A DNA stretch of 64,000 nucleotides from Candidatus Bathyarchaeota archaeon (lineage in GTDB: Archaea > Thermoproteota > Bathyarchaeia > Bathyarchaeales > SOJC01), in contig JAOZHR010000027.1 in NCBI GenBank assembly GCA_026014805.1, forward strand, positions 1-64,000, written 5' to 3'. Under the pieces are notes generated by a model that ran no database searches, had not been told where the DNA came from, and saw nothing but the letters and a program-made list of their open reading frames with translations. Shown in pieces: positions 25,190 through 33,540 of this stretch. How positions within the stretch are numbered: position 1 is the stretch's first letter; each line of letters opens with the position of its first letter. Both the position numbers and the translations under genes were made by a program.

Positions 25190-26236
25190 TTATTTGCGTT
25201 TTCGGAATAGTTTTAGTCCTTCCATTTCGGTTATGTATTCGAATCCGTGTTCTATTAAATCGGTGGCTTCTTTAACGTTGCTTGCGGTTTTGCAGGTGTA
25301 ATCTTCTTCTTCGTTGAATGTGATTAGTTGTGTGTAGAACATTGTTGTTTCTATTTTTTTGTGTCCTAGTCTCTGTTTTACAAGTAGGATGTCTTTTGTT
25401 TTGTCGTATAACATTGTTGCGTGGTAGTGTCTTAGGTTTCTGAGTGGGATTGTTTTGAGTTGTGGTTCTTGTAGTGTTTTTGATAGTTTGTTTCTTGTGT
25501 GTCTCCATGCTTCGCCCATTGCTCTTGAGTTTGGAAATGGTTTATCTGTTGTGTATTTGTGAAGGTATTGCCTGAGCATGTCAGCGGTTTTTTGTTTTAG
25601 TTTTATTGCTCGTGAGTTGTGTCCTTTGCAGCCCTGTGCGCTGATTATGCCCTGTTGGCTGTCTATGTGTTTGCGTGTTGTGGTTGCTAGTTCGTGTCCT
25701 TCTAAGCCTGTTTCCTTTAGGATTGTAAAGATTGTCGCGTATTTGCGTGTGGCTGCTGCTATTATTTTGTCTATGTTGGCTGTGGTTGGGATTAGTGGGA
25801 TTTTGCGTTCCCATCTATAGCGTGGTGGTGTCCACTTGATTTGATGTGTTTCTGCATAGTATTTGTATGCTTGCACCATTTTGGTTTTGGTGCTGTTTGC
25901 TACTTTGTGGTTGGCGATTGTTGCCCTTACTGCTTCGGGGTTGTGAAGGTCTGTCATTTTGCTGAGTTGTCTTAGCTTGTATGATGTGTCCTTAATGGTT
26001 GATTCTCCTAGTCCTCTGTTTTTGAGGTCTATTAGAGTGTTGATAATTTCCTGTGTTCCTGAGTTTGTGGCTTTTATCAAAGTGTTTATTATCAAGTCGT
26101 CGTATTTTGATGGTTGTTGGGGTCGTCGTCTAGTTTGCGGAATCTGTGTATCTTGGTTCAGTTCCGCATAGAGTGGTCTAGGATACCAGCCTGGGGTGCT
26201 GGTGGTCCTGGGTTCAAATCCCAGCGACCCCACCAT
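25190..26236 (-). CDS. Tyrosine recombinase/integrase of the element
   Basis: Site-specific integrase. The C-terminal catalytic part shows LRNLRHYHATMLY (Arg II), RLGHKKIETTMFYTQL (His/Gly-His and nucleophile Tyr) and the beta-strand lysine in GCKGHNSRAIKLK. The first box reads KETGLEGHELATTTRKHID: the usual Arg after TG is Glu. The open frame begins at ATG 26236, but its first 25 or so residues are the reverse complement of the tRNA and are probably not native. A likely start is near the KYDDLIINTLIKATNSG segment. The gene ends at 25190. The position next to tRNA-Pro fits its target. Confidence 0.85.
   Translation of the reverse strand: MVGSLGFEPRTTSTPGWYPRPLYAELNQDTQIPQTRRRPQQPSKYDDLIINTLIKATNSGTQEIINTLIDLKNRGLGESTIKDTSYKLRQLSKMTDLHNPEAVRATIANHKVANSTKTKMVQAYKYYAETHQIKWTPPRYRWERKIPLIPTTANIDKIIAAATRKYATIFTILKETGLEGHELATTTRKHIDSQQGIISAQGCKGHNSRAIKLKQKTADMLRQYLHKYTTDKPFPNSRAMGEAWRHTRNKLSKTLQEPQLKTIPLRNLRHYHATMLYDKTKDILLVKQRLGHKKIETTMFYTQLITFNEEEDYTCKTASNVKEATDLIEHGFEYITEMEGLKLFRKRK
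26119..26232 (+). tRNA. tRNA-Pro (anticodon GGG) with a D-loop intron
   Basis: Acceptor arms GGGGTCG and CGACCCC pair fully. The anticodon stem CCAGC/GCTGG encloses CTGGGGT, giving anticodon GGG. The T-arm is CTGGG-TTCAAAT-CCCAG, A is the discriminator and CCA is encoded at 26233-26235. The D-loop is interrupted by about 39 bases after GTCTAGT. The insert folds as TCTA-GTT-TGCGGAA with TTCCGCA-TAGA, a helix-bulge-helix expected for an archaeal splicing endonuclease substrate. Exact splice sites are uncertain. The 5' half probably came with the element and the 3' half is host. Confidence 0.88.
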
Positions 26237-26319
26237 GACCGCTTTTTTCAGAATGTTACCTTTGTCGGTTGACTTGAGAGTCTCTCTAGGATTGTTATCT
26301 GTGTTGAGGGGAAGGTTTA

Positions 26320-27576
26320 ATGCAGATTGGTGCTATTGATGTGCTTCTGTCGAAGCTAGGAGCAGTTAGTTTGGTCTTGCTTGACCCCGTGGTGGCGCTT
26401 GTTGTTTCATTCGTCTTTCTAGCAGCTATGTTGTACAAACGTGTGAGTATAGGAGTGACGTTGGTTTCCAGCGCAATAATTATGAGCCTTCTTTCAATGG
26501 GTCTGACTGGTGTTTTCAAGGTCTTGGTTGAAACCACTTCTAACCTACTTACAATCTCGCTTGTGGCAGTAACCATAGGAATAATGCTGTTGAGCCTTCT
26601 TTACAGGGAAACAAAAGCTTTAGAGTCCCTTAGCGGAAGCTTCAGCGGTTTACTTAGAAATCCTAAGCTTATAGTGAGCGCACTTCCAGCCATGATAGGG
26701 CTTCTTGCAGTGCCAGGGGGAGCTTTGATGTCAGCGCCGCTCGTGGAGAAAGAAGCTGAAAAGCTCAAACTGGAAGAAAATGAGAAAGCTTTCGTGAACG
26801 TGTGGTTTAGGCACATAATTTTTCCAGTGTATCCGATGAGCCAAGTCATTATACTTGCAGCGGCCCTTACAGGTACGTCGATAACGTCGATAGTTATGAG
26901 CCAGATTCCTGTTGCCATTGCCATGACAGTCGTAGGATATTTTGCGGTGCTAAAGAAAGCTACTGTTTCTAAAGATGTGGTCTCAGAGGCGAATTTTCAG
27001 GAGAATCTTAAGAGTTTCTTAATATCGTTTTCGCCAATCTTAGCGATGATTCTGACTGTTGTAATCTTTGGGGTTGATGTTTCCATCGCGGCATTTATAG
27101 GGATAGCCTTGTTGCTCCTTATCACCAAACCTCGTCGGCACATTATTCTTAAAACGATCTCAAACGTCGCAGTTTACAAGATAGCCTTAGCTGCCTACGG
27201 CGCCATGCTGCTGCGAAGCGCTACTATGGCCTCTGGAGTTTCAGAGGTTCTGGGCCAAACAATTGCCACTTGGAACATGAACGAGGTCTTGCTGTTGTCA
27301 GCGGTTCCAGCAGTTCTAGGATTCCTTGTCGGTTCACCCTCTGGAAGTATAGCAATAAGCGTCCCAATACTTGAAGGGACATTGAATTTTACATCAGGCA
27401 GTGCAAGTTTGCTTTATATTTCAGCTTTTCTAGGATATTTAGCCGCTCCTACTCATCTCTGCCTAGTTTTAACTGCCGATTACTTCAAGTGCTCGCTAAA
27501 CAAGGTGTACAAGTTTTTAGCGCCATCATTAGCTATGTCGTTTGCAGTGGCTCTACTGGTTTACCACATATTTTGA
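26320..27576 (+). CDS. DUF401 family membrane transporter-like protein
   Basis: 418 residues, about ten to eleven membrane helices. SALPAMIGLLAVPGGALMSA, the segment FRHIIFPVYPMSQVIILAAA and VLGFLVGSPSGSIAISVPIL are hallmarks of the DUF401 family, thought to be carriers related to the ion-transporter superfamily. The substrate is unknown. The gene begins 88 bases after the tRNA and has its own start ATG 26320. Confidence 0.85.
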   Translation: MQIGAIDVLLSKLGAVSLVLLDPVVALVVSFVFLAAMLYKRVSIGVTLVSSAIIMSLLSMGLTGVFKVLVETTSNLLTISLVAVTIGIMLLSLLYRETKALESLSGSFSGLLRNPKLIVSALPAMIGLLAVPGGALMSAPLVEKEAEKLKLEENEKAFVNVWFRHIIFPVYPMSQVIILAAALTGTSITSIVMSQIPVAIAMTVVGYFAVLKKATVSKDVVSEANFQENLKSFLISFSPILAMILTVVIFGVDVSIAAFIGIALLLLITKPRRHIILKTISNVAVYKIALAAYGAMLLRSATMASGVSEVLGQTIATWNMNEVLLLSAVPAVLGFLVGSPSGSIAISVPILEGTLNFTSGSASLLYISAFLGYLAAPTHLCLVLTADYFKCSLNKVYKFLAPSLAMSFAVALLVYHIF

Positions 27577-27728
27577 CGCTCTATCTTAATATCACATGTG
27601 CACACCTAAAGAAAAACATGGGAACATGAACCCCCGAAAAGTTCTAAACTTCTGAAACTTATTTACTTGTTCGCGTTTTTTGAGTGAAGATTTAATTAAA
27701 GCAAAACAGAAGATAATGGAGAGCTCAA

Positions 27729-29231
27729 ATGAAACAGCTGATTCACAACGGTGTCCTCATTCCGAAAAAGCCAGAATGGCGAAAATTACATGTAACAGTG
27801 CAGGGCAACCGCGTGAACTTAACGCCAGAGCAAGAAGAAATGGCTATTGCATGGGCTAAGAAGCTTGGCACCGAATATGTCAAGGATCCTGTTTTCGTCA
27901 AAAACTTCTTCCAAGACTTTCGCAAAGCACTAGGCATAAAAGTCAAGATACCATCAGAAAACTTTGACTTTTCACTTGTAATAAAGCATGTTGAAGAGGA
28001 AAAAGCCTTCAAACTGAGTCTTACAAAGGAACAAAAAAAGAAATTGGCTGCAGAACGTAAGGCGATAAGAGAGAAAAACAAGGAAAAATATGGCTTTGCC
28101 AAAGTGGATGGCGTCAAAGTAGAAATCGGTAACTATACTGCTGAGCCCTCAAGCATTTTCATGGGGCGAGGAAAGCATCCGTTACGAGGACGTTGGAAAC
28201 ATGGCGCAGGCAAAAGCGACATAGTTCTTAACCTTTCGCCAAATGCGCCAAAGCCACCGGGTAACTGGAAAGAAATAGTGTGGCAACTAGATAATATGTG
28301 GATAGCTAAGTGGGACGATAAACTTCGGGGTAAAGAGAAATATGTGTGGCTGGCGGACTCGTCACCTTTGAAACAACGCAAAGATGTAGAAAAATTCAAC
28401 AAGGCTATTGAGCTTAGTAAAAGGATAGAAGATGTTAGAAAACATATAATGACTAATCTGGATGCTGAAGATGCTACAAGGCGCAAAATTGCCACTGTGT
28501 GTTATCTGATTGATGTTTTGAAACTGCGTGTTGGCGACGAGAAAGATGCAGACGAAGCAGACACGGTGGGTGCCACAACGTTGAGACCTGGACATGTAAA
28601 ATTCGGAAAAAATCGTGTAGTAACCTTTGACTTTTTAGGTAAAGATGCTGTTAGATGGCAAAAACGAATTCGACTGCCTGAACAGGTCATTGGCAATGTT
28701 AAGGAGTTTATGAAATCTGCCGAGTCATCGATTTTCGAAGGGGTAAGGTCAAAGAATGTTTCACTTTTTCTCGACGAGATCGTGACTGGTATTTCAAGCA
28801 AGGTCTTCAGAACCTACCACTCCTCTAAGGTAGTGGCTGATTTTCTCTACAGTTCTGATGTTTCAAAGCCGGATCCGGAGTATGAAAAGAAGCATGTTGC
28901 AACTATGGCTAATCTTGAAGCTGCTATCGTTTGTAATCATAAGAGAAAGCCTAGGAAGAACTGGAAGGAGTCTTTGGAGAAAAAGATGGAGAGATTGAAG
29001 AAACTGAAAGCTAAAGGTACTCCTAGTGCAAAGAAACGAGCTAAGATTCTTCAACGCAAGATTAAGGCTTTTCGTGATACTAGAGATTACAATCTTGGAA
29101 CTTCTTTGAAGAGTTACATTGACCCTCGCATTTACTACGGGTGGGGGCGAAAAGTAGATTTTGACTGGAAGCTTTATTATCCTAAGGCGTTACAGAAGAA
29201 GTTTTCTTGGGTGGAACGCAAAACGGATTAA
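27729..29231 (+). CDS. top1B: DNA topoisomerase IB, eukaryotic type
   Basis: 500 residues, with the N-terminal core-cap domain and C-terminal catalytic domain of eukaryotic Top1. Seen: WKEIVWQLDNMWIAKWDDKL, GDEKDADEADTVGATTLRP, FDFLGKDAVRW, FRTYHSSKVVADFL with a catalytic Arg, a coiled linker and GTSLKSYIDPRIYYGWGRK with nucleophile Tyr near residue 463. It relaxes supercoils through a 3'-phosphotyrosyl intermediate. In archaea this enzyme is known from Thaumarchaeota and relatives. Its last 4 bases overlap the convergent ParB-ASCH gene. Confidence 0.95.
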   Translation: MKQLIHNGVLIPKKPEWRKLHVTVQGNRVNLTPEQEEMAIAWAKKLGTEYVKDPVFVKNFFQDFRKALGIKVKIPSENFDFSLVIKHVEEEKAFKLSLTKEQKKKLAAERKAIREKNKEKYGFAKVDGVKVEIGNYTAEPSSIFMGRGKHPLRGRWKHGAGKSDIVLNLSPNAPKPPGNWKEIVWQLDNMWIAKWDDKLRGKEKYVWLADSSPLKQRKDVEKFNKAIELSKRIEDVRKHIMTNLDAEDATRRKIATVCYLIDVLKLRVGDEKDADEADTVGATTLRPGHVKFGKNRVVTFDFLGKDAVRWQKRIRLPEQVIGNVKEFMKSAESSIFEGVRSKNVSLFLDEIVTGISSKVFRTYHSSKVVADFLYSSDVSKPDPEYEKKHVATMANLEAAIVCNHKRKPRKNWKESLEKKMERLKKLKAKGTPSAKKRAKILQRKIKAFRDTRDYNLGTSLKSYIDPRIYYGWGRKVDFDWKLYYPKALQKKFSWVERKTD

Positions 29232-30226
29232 ATCTTTTCGAAGCGTATAATGTAGACTAATTGGTTTTCGTTCCATTCACCGTACGTCTTTTTCCAAATT
29301 TCGTTAAATTCTCCTAGCGTGAAACCTCCTTCTGCCTTGGCGTCTTCTCCGTTAAAATACTTCAATCGTTTTCTTTCAACTGAGATGATGCGTAGATCTG
29401 CGAAATGTGGTTCTAATACTGTAGCGTAGACTATTTTGCCGGTTTTTATTTTTGTATCTGGAGGGGCTATTCTTGTGGTTTGAGTTTGCAAGCCTTTTAG
29501 AACAGGGTCTCTGTTGAGTGCAGTGAAAATGAGTTCGCAAGGTTCTTCAATGACCTCTTTGACGATTTCTTCAACAGGTTTTTCTGGTTCTTCAGCAGCT
29601 TTTGCAATTACTCGACGTGCTTTTCTACCGTGAACTGGTTTGCTGGCAATTTCTTTAGCGACTTCAATTTGCCTTGTCGGTTCCTCGATTTGGCGGGTGA
29701 TTGTAAGGGCTGTACTGTAGTCAAGTTTACCAAGTTCTCGTGGCACGCCCACTTTTTCTGTCGATATAATCATTTTTTGGATTTCTACGGGTGCCTCTGT
29801 TAACCTAAGCCAGTTATTGATAGTGTCGGAGGAGACGCCGATTTTCTTTCCGATAACTTCTTTCGATGGATATTTCTCAGGGTATTTTTCTAGGAGTTGT
29901 TTACAGCAATTTCCTTTCTCTACGGCATTTAGATCTTCCCTTTGTATGTTTTCGATAAGGTTCAACTCTATTACTTGCTCATCTGTGAAGTTACGGATAA
30001 TTGCAAGAACCTTTCGCAGTCCTGCCTGTTGCGATGCACGATAGCGTCGTTCGCCTACAACAACCTCGTATTCGTCGTCTACAGGTCGGAGTATGAGTGG
30101 TTCCAGAAGACCTACTTGTTTGATGCTATCAGCAAGCTCGTTGAGCCTTTCAATGTTCATGTCAAGACGTGGATTCAGCCTATTTGGACGAATTCTGTTT
30201 AATTCGATTTGCCTTAGCTCGACCAT
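29228..30226 (-). CDS. ParB-ASCH fusion protein
   Basis: 332 residues. Residues 1-90 are a ParB/Srx nuclease-fold domain (LADSIKQVGLLEPLILRPV, VVVGERRYRASQQAGL), followed by LNLIENIQREDLNAVEKG and a helix-turn-helix (IGKKIGVSSDTINNWLRL). After a charged linker, about residues 235-332 look like an ASCH domain: LKGLQTQTTRIAP, GGFTLGEFNEIW and KKTYGEWNENQLVYIIRFE. ASCH domains are thought to bind RNA or nucleotides. ParB domains bind CTP and DNA. I know of no described role for this combination. No ParA neighbour is seen here. Confidence 0.88.
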   Translation of the reverse strand: MVELRQIELNRIRPNRLNPRLDMNIERLNELADSIKQVGLLEPLILRPVDDEYEVVVGERRYRASQQAGLRKVLAIIRNFTDEQVIELNLIENIQREDLNAVEKGNCCKQLLEKYPEKYPSKEVIGKKIGVSSDTINNWLRLTEAPVEIQKMIISTEKVGVPRELGKLDYSTALTITRQIEEPTRQIEVAKEIASKPVHGRKARRVIAKAAEEPEKPVEEIVKEVIEEPCELIFTALNRDPVLKGLQTQTTRIAPPDTKIKTGKIVYATVLEPHFADLRIISVERKRLKYFNGEDAKAEGGFTLGEFNEIWKKTYGEWNENQLVYIIRFEKI

Positions 30227-30455
30227 ACATTGTTCGCCTTTCTCTTCTTTAAGAAGAAGTTGTTCTTAATCTTTTAAACTACATGTGAGCCCGCCGCCTT
30301 TGGAACTCCCTCGATTTTCATTTGGCTAAGCAGGCTACTAATAGAAGTCAAATATGAATTGTGACGCTTCAGATTAAGCAGAAGTTGGTTATGAGCATAG
30401 CGACTATAATTCGGTACAATAATTCATTGTTGGTAATGAACTTAGCTTTCCATAA

Positions 30456-30467
30456 TGTTTAAATCCT
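30456..30467 (+). promoter_or_regulatory. TATA-like box of malic enzyme
   Basis: TGTTTAAATCC lies about 48-58 bases before ATG 30515. The sequence fits an archaeal TATA box and leaves room for a short leader. Confidence 0.4.
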
Positions 30468-30514
30468 TTATGTGCCAAGCCACTATTTCTTCAAACAAGG
30501 AGAAATAACCAGTC

Positions 30515-31897
30515 ATGACCGAAGAAAAAGTCACCGTTGAACAATTACTCGAAAAAGCTAAACGCCCCGCAAAACTAGCCCTAGCTTACCATCCCTTCTA
30601 CGAAGGCAAAGTTCAAGTCATGCCAAAATGTGCCATCCGCAGCCCGGCTGACTTCGCCATCTGGTACACCCCAGGCGTCGCCGCCAACTGCCGCAAAATC
30701 AAAGAAAACCCATCGGAAGTCTGGACCCAAACCAACCGAGCTAACTACGTAGCTGTAGTCACTGATGGCACCCGCGTCCTCGGCCTGGGCGATATAGGCC
30801 CCAAAGCAGGAATGCCCGTCATGGAAGGCAAAGCATTACTCTTCAAATACCTAGGCGGGGTTGACGCGTTTCCAATTTGCCTCAACACCAAAGACCCCGA
30901 TGAAATTGTCCATGCATGTGAGCTTATCGAGCCTACTTTCGGTGGCATAAACCTTGAAGACATTAGCAAACCCAAATGCTTCTATGTACTAGATCAAGCC
31001 CGTAAAAAACTCAACATACCCGTTTGGCACGATGATCAACAAGGCACCGCAACAGTCATCCTAGCAGGCTTGCTTAATGCGCTGAAGATCGTAGGCAAAA
31101 AACCCTCTGAAGCCCTTATTACCCTCATAGGCGTCGGCTCAGCCAACACCCGTACTGCATATGTTCTCTTCCGCGCCGGATTCAAACCAGGAAATATTAT
31201 TCTCGTCGACTCCAAAGGCATCCTCCACCTCGGAAGACCCGACATAGAAAAAATAAAAGAAGAAAACCCGTGGAAATACGAACTAACCCAAAAAACCAAC
31301 GCAGAGGGCAGAACAGGCGATATGGCAACAGCCCTCAAAGGCGCAGATGCGATGGTAGCTGCCAGCAAACCAGGCCCGGGCACCATCAAAAAAGAATGGA
31401 TAAGCCAAATGGCCACAAACAGCATAGTCTTTGCATGCGCTAACCCCATCCCAGAAATCTGGCCATGGGAAGCAAAAGAAGCAGGCGCACGAATAATAGG
31501 CACAGGACGCAGCGACTTCCCCAACCAAATCAACAACAGCCTAGGCTTTCCAGCTATATTCCGCGGCGTCCTAGACGTCAGAGCCACCACAGTAACAGAC
31601 GACATGTGCGTAGCCGCAGCCAACGAGTTAGCCCAGTTCGCCGAGGAAAGAGGCATAAACGAAAACGACATTGTTCCACGCATGGAAGAATGGGAAGTCT
31701 ACCCTCGTGAGGCAGTTGCCTGCGCCCTGCAAAGCATAAAAGAAGGTGTCGCTCGTGTCAAACCTTCCAAACAAGAACTGTGGGAAAGAGCTGTAGCAAT
31801 CATCAAGAACGCAAGAGAGTCAACCCACCTCCTAATGAAACATGGACTAATCAAAACGCTGCCACCAGAAGAGGACATACTAGCCACTGGTCCATAG
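30515..31897 (+). CDS. NAD(P)-dependent malic enzyme
   Basis: 460 residues. It converts malate to pyruvate and CO2. Seen: YTPGVAANCRKIKENP, VVTDGTRVLGLGDIGPKAGM with the nucleotide/metal region, WHDDQQGTATVILAGLLNA with metal-binding residues, and a Rossmann loop ITLIGVGSANTRTAYVLFRA, plus IVFACANPIPEIWPWEA. The length equals that of bacterial and archaeal short malic enzymes. Codons end mostly in C or A, unlike its T-rich neighbours, which may reflect high expression. A T-run follows the gene. Confidence 0.93.
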   Translation: MTEEKVTVEQLLEKAKRPAKLALAYHPFYEGKVQVMPKCAIRSPADFAIWYTPGVAANCRKIKENPSEVWTQTNRANYVAVVTDGTRVLGLGDIGPKAGMPVMEGKALLFKYLGGVDAFPICLNTKDPDEIVHACELIEPTFGGINLEDISKPKCFYVLDQARKKLNIPVWHDDQQGTATVILAGLLNALKIVGKKPSEALITLIGVGSANTRTAYVLFRAGFKPGNIILVDSKGILHLGRPDIEKIKEENPWKYELTQKTNAEGRTGDMATALKGADAMVAASKPGPGTIKKEWISQMATNSIVFACANPIPEIWPWEAKEAGARIIGTGRSDFPNQINNSLGFPAIFRGVLDVRATTVTDDMCVAAANELAQFAEERGINENDIVPRMEEWEVYPREAVACALQSIKEGVARVKPSKQELWERAVAIIKNARESTHLLMKHGLIKTLPPEEDILATGP

Positions 31898-31904
31898 TTC
31901 CTCC

Positions 31905-31919
31905 CTTCTCTTTTTTTAA
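31905..31919 (+). terminator. T-run after malic enzyme
   Basis: A pyrimidine-rich tract ending in TTTTTTTAAC begins a few bases after the stop at 31897. T-runs of this kind end transcription in archaea. No strong hairpin precedes it. Confidence 0.4.
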
Positions 31920-32072
31920 CACTCACATATTTTTGCAACAAGTACACTAGATTCACCTAATTCTCAAATTTATAAATCAATTAAAGATTTCATAAACTTC
32001 CAAATCTCTCTTTGAACTCAAAAAGCCGCAAACTAGGGAATATGCGTATGTTATGTGCAATCCAAGCACAAA

Positions 32073-32780
32073 CTACTTCCCTTTAATAAATTTACAGAAA
32101 ATGCTAGATTCGTCAACTTCAATGATAGACACATTCAATCCGAATTCATCAAACAACCTGGCGAATTGGTCGTTGCTTACAGTAGTAACCTTAAAACCGT
32201 CCGCGCACACAATAGTTCCGTCGCAGGTCTTTTCCTCATCTATCTCTCCTATAAGACCAACCCGTGATTGCTGTCTAAACCATTCCAGACGAGCTTCCCA
32301 TATTTTTGGAGAATAACTAGAAAAGAGAATAATTCCATCGTCTTTTGTCACTCTTACCGATTCGGCGATGAGCTGTCTCTCGTTAACCCCAAGTGCGGAT
32401 ATGCCGTTTTGAATGCAAAACACAGCATCAAAAATGCATGAACGAAATGACATTTGAGATGCATCCATCAGAAACACGCTATAGTTTTCATGACTTCCCA
32501 TATATGACATTACAAGTTCTAAACTTTCCTTGGAGATATCATTTCCAACAATATGTGAAACAAACTGTGATACCGCTTTCATAACTCTACCATAACCACA
32601 TCCAAGTTCAAGAACCAAATCTGCACCATGAAAGCTAGAAATGACGAATTGGACCTCTGCGTCAAGATACTGTTTAATCCTTGGAGGAGCCATCTCATAA
32701 CAGCTAAGAAGCTTATTAGCTGAAAGCTTCTCTCTGTAATAAGTATCTTTGCGCATAGACCCATTTAAGGAAAAATTCAA
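32073..32780 (-). CDS. Class I SAM-dependent methyltransferase
   Basis: 235 residues. Motif I is DLVLELGCGYGRVMKAVSQF, motif II GNDISKESLELV, and the acidic post-motif is FLMDASQMSF followed by IFDAVFCIQNGISALG. The order and spacing are typical of type-11 methyltransferases. The C-terminus is not informative about substrate. It is a single gene that converges with malic enzyme. Confidence 0.85.
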   Translation of the reverse strand: MNFSLNGSMRKDTYYREKLSANKLLSCYEMAPPRIKQYLDAEVQFVISSFHGADLVLELGCGYGRVMKAVSQFVSHIVGNDISKESLELVMSYMGSHENYSVFLMDASQMSFRSCIFDAVFCIQNGISALGVNERQLIAESVRVTKDDGIILFSSYSPKIWEARLEWFRQQSRVGLIGEIDEEKTCDGTIVCADGFKVTTVSNDQFARLFDEFGLNVSIIEVDESSIFCKFIKGK

Positions 32781-32941
32781 GATTTAAATCCGTTGGCTCC
32801 TATCTCAGTGTGTACCATCGAAACTCGTTTGCTCAAAGCAACGGTGATTCACATAGAAATTATCATTCTGGAGAAGCCAAAACATAGCTAAGTTAAAGCA
32901 TTATCAGATTGTTTAAATATTTTTTCGACTAATAAGACTCT

Positions 32942-33376
32942 GTGAAAATTGGCAAGATTGAGTTTGCTGAGCTTGAGAAGGAGATTTCAGAGACAGATGA
33001 ATCTCCCTTAGAATATTTAGCTCCAGACCTCGGAAAAGTCTATGTTATCGCTATTGCTAGGGATGGGTGCTCAGCCTGTGAAAAACAGAAACCAAAGCTT
33101 AACAAATTAGCAACAGAAGTAGCACAAAAGTTTGAAGACAAAGTAGTTTTCACTCAAATACACATTAAGCACTTGCACAGTTCGGATGAAGAATCCTTAC
33201 GAAGCAAAGATATATTCGGTCACTATTTCTATCCTACTAACCTGATTCTGATAAGGACTAGAGACCGCGGTGCGATAGAGCTTTACAGAAACATTTCACC
33301 AGATATGGATGAGCTAAAAAAGAACATCGTCATTGCTGCTGAAATTGCAACAATGATTGAAAAAGAGATCACTTGA
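32942..33376 (+). CDS. Thioredoxin-like protein with CxxC motif
   Basis: 144 residues from GTG 32942. A redox motif DGCSACEKQKPKL sits after a beta-strand VYVIAIARDG at about residues 38-48, which is the position of the thioredoxin active site. YPTNLILIRTRDRG could carry the cis-proline (in FYPTN). The C-terminal helix region ends with NIVIAAEIATMIEKEI. It may reduce disulfides or act in a dedicated pathway. No partner is nearby. Confidence 0.75.
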   Translation: MKIGKIEFAELEKEISETDESPLEYLAPDLGKVYVIAIARDGCSACEKQKPKLNKLATEVAQKFEDKVVFTQIHIKHLHSSDEESLRSKDIFGHYFYPTNLILIRTRDRGAIELYRNISPDMDELKKNIVIAAEIATMIEKEIT

Positions 33377-33488
33377 TCTTGAGAGAATGCCTTTGATTGA
33401 TGAAGGTTTCTAAAGGTCCTTAATCATTGTCACATTAACCTTTAGTATTTGAAGTGAAATTGATGGCTGCCAGCGAAAGGCTTTAGAA

Positions 33489-33498
33489 AAATTTATAT
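33489..33498 (+). promoter_or_regulatory. TATA-like box of the thermosome gene
   Basis: AATTTATATTG before the thermosome gene, about 43-52 bases upstream of GTG 33541, with A-rich sequence upstream that may be the BRE. It leaves a leader of about 20 bases. Confidence 0.5.
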
Positions 33499-33540
33499 TG
33501 CTAAGCTGTTTCTGTAGTTCCGCGTAATAAAAGAAAGAAG

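Larger units (their letters stand above)
21723..26192. mobile_element. Integrated element of about 4.45 kb in tRNA-Pro
   Basis: The ends are marked by the 19-base direct repeat TGGTCTAGGATACCAGCCT at 21723-21741 and 26174-26192, which is part of tRNA-Pro up to the anticodon loop. Inside are a 48-residue ORF, a NosD-like surface protein, a structured non-coding stretch and a tyrosine recombinase whose 5' end abuts the right repeat. The coding strand inside is mostly minus, giving a T/G-rich plus strand. No replication or capsid gene is recognised, so it is a small integrative element or a shortened one. Confidence 0.75.

Noticed and set aside
26174-26236. Native N-terminus of the integrase (MVGSLGFEPRTT...)
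   Set aside because: This peptide is the reverse complement of the tRNA 3' half, a well-known artefact pattern; the true start is probably further inside.
27743-28801. Long antisense frames within topoisomerase IB
   Set aside because: Shadow frames of a clearly coding gene; Ser/Leu/Phe-rich as expected for the complement of Lys/Glu-rich codons.
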